DNA from: an uncultured bacterium | GTDB lineage: Bacteria; Patescibacteriota; Gracilibacteria; Absconditabacterales; Absconditicoccaceae | NCBI GenBank assembly: GCA_916049765.1 | Contig: CAJZIX010000007.1 | Coordinates: 1-58,524, forward strand | Direction of reading: 5' to 3' | Length of the DNA stretch: 58,524 nucleotides | Part shown: positions 58,201 through 58,524 of the stretch, piece by piece | How positions within the stretch are numbered: position 1 is the first letter of the stretch | How the letters are laid out: each line of letters opens with the position of its first letter | Notes under the pieces: generated by a model | The model's database searches: none | Seen by the model: only the letters and a program-made list of their open reading frames with translations | What the model was told of the DNA's origin: nothing | Position numbers and translations under genes: made by a program

Positions 58201-58240
58201 GCTATCTCAAATTTTCTTAGCTTTTACCCTCTTTTCTACA

Positions 58241-58524
58241 ATGATGGACACCAAGCAATTTGAAGGTAAAAATATCGCGATTCTCGGCTTCTGACTTGAG
58301 GGGAAGTCAACGCTTAATTTCTTGCTCAATAATAATTTTGCTTTTAATAAGCTTTCAGTCCTTGATATGAAGGCTCAGCCTTGACTAGAAACGATGGGAG
58401 TTTCTCTTGAGACAGGAGAGCATTATCTAGAACATTTGGATCAGTTTGATGTGATTTTTAAGTCTGCTGGAGTTCCATATAGTCCCGAACTTTTGCAGTA
58501 TCAAGATAAAATTCTGACTCAGAT
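58241..58524 (+). CDS. murD: UDP-N-acetylmuramoyl-L-alanine--D-glutamate ligase, N-terminal part
   Basis: 94 codons to the window end. NIAILGFGLEGKSTLNFLLN is the MurD Rossmann start (family VxVxGLGxSGxSxARxL), followed by LDQFDVIFKSAGVPYSPELL (family DLVVxSPGIPxxxP). TGAs encode GFG and PGLET glycines. ATG 58241 or 58244 are both possible. MurD adds D-Glu, the step after MurC. The P-loop lies beyond the window, so murD rather than another Mur ligase rests on the N-domain pattern. Confidence 0.75.

Overview
The window is AT-rich bacterial DNA that only makes sense if UGA is read as glycine. Nearly every gene longer than about 100 codons carries in-frame TGA, those TGAs fall on invariant glycines (adenylate kinase P-loop, topoisomerase I, PPDK catalytic loop, phosphoesterase metal motif), and all genes end in TAA or TAG. 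UGA=Gly (genetic code 25) is known from Absconditabacteria (SR1) and Gracilibacteria (BD1-5), so this is most likely one of those two. All gene coordinates below join the TGA-split pieces.

Layout. 1-7042: tRNA-Glu end, infC-rpmI-rplT, tRNA-Leu, then a compact ribosomal/transcription block (bS21-like, rplU, infA, rpmJ, rpsM, rpsK, rpsD, rpoA, rplQ, rplM, rpsI) and adk. 7212-16833: a small unknown gene and two very large unknown or surface proteins (1534 and 1551 aa). 17082-22174: a membrane protein, rpsL-rpsG, two small lineage-type genes, rplS, rplY, rpmB, tRNA-Lys, an RNHCP protein and tsf. 22336-30087: mutY (minus) and ppdK (plus), then a minus-strand murG-murC pair and a FecR-like membrane protein. 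30288-38538: an MFS transporter, two envelope proteins, a full-length ValRS paralogue that has lost its catalytic motifs, and an HlyD-type fusion protein with a nine-G tract. 38539-42185: repeats, a small surface protein, an SbcD-like phosphoesterase, and a CsoR/cysteine-rich-peptide metal operon flanked by two isolated Cas12a-type CRISPR repeats. 42186-47206: gatC, an SPFH protein, a secreted protein, rplJ-rplL-rpsB, and a membrane protein. 47338-54630 (minus): a surface protein, then a probable operon trhP, LtaS-like/GDPD fusion, thioredoxin-CcdA/DsbD, and a LepA G-domain-only GTPase. 54774-58524: tRNA-Arg, tRNA-Ser, a NAGPA-type glycosidase, topA and the start of murD.

Functional reading. 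The window combines translation genes, peptidoglycan precursor steps (murC, murG, murD), a central-carbon step (PPDK) and many envelope proteins, as expected for a small-genome, surface-attached Patescibacterium with a Gram-positive-like envelope. Where promoters can be read they are sigma70-like (TTGATT or TTGC.T, usually 16 bp, TATANT). Shine-Dalgarno motifs are scarce; a T-rich tract just upstream of the start codon is the recurring feature. The most unusual items are the solitary Cas12a-type repeats around the metal operon, the motif-less ValRS, the LtaS-GDPD fusion and the stand-alone LepA G domain.
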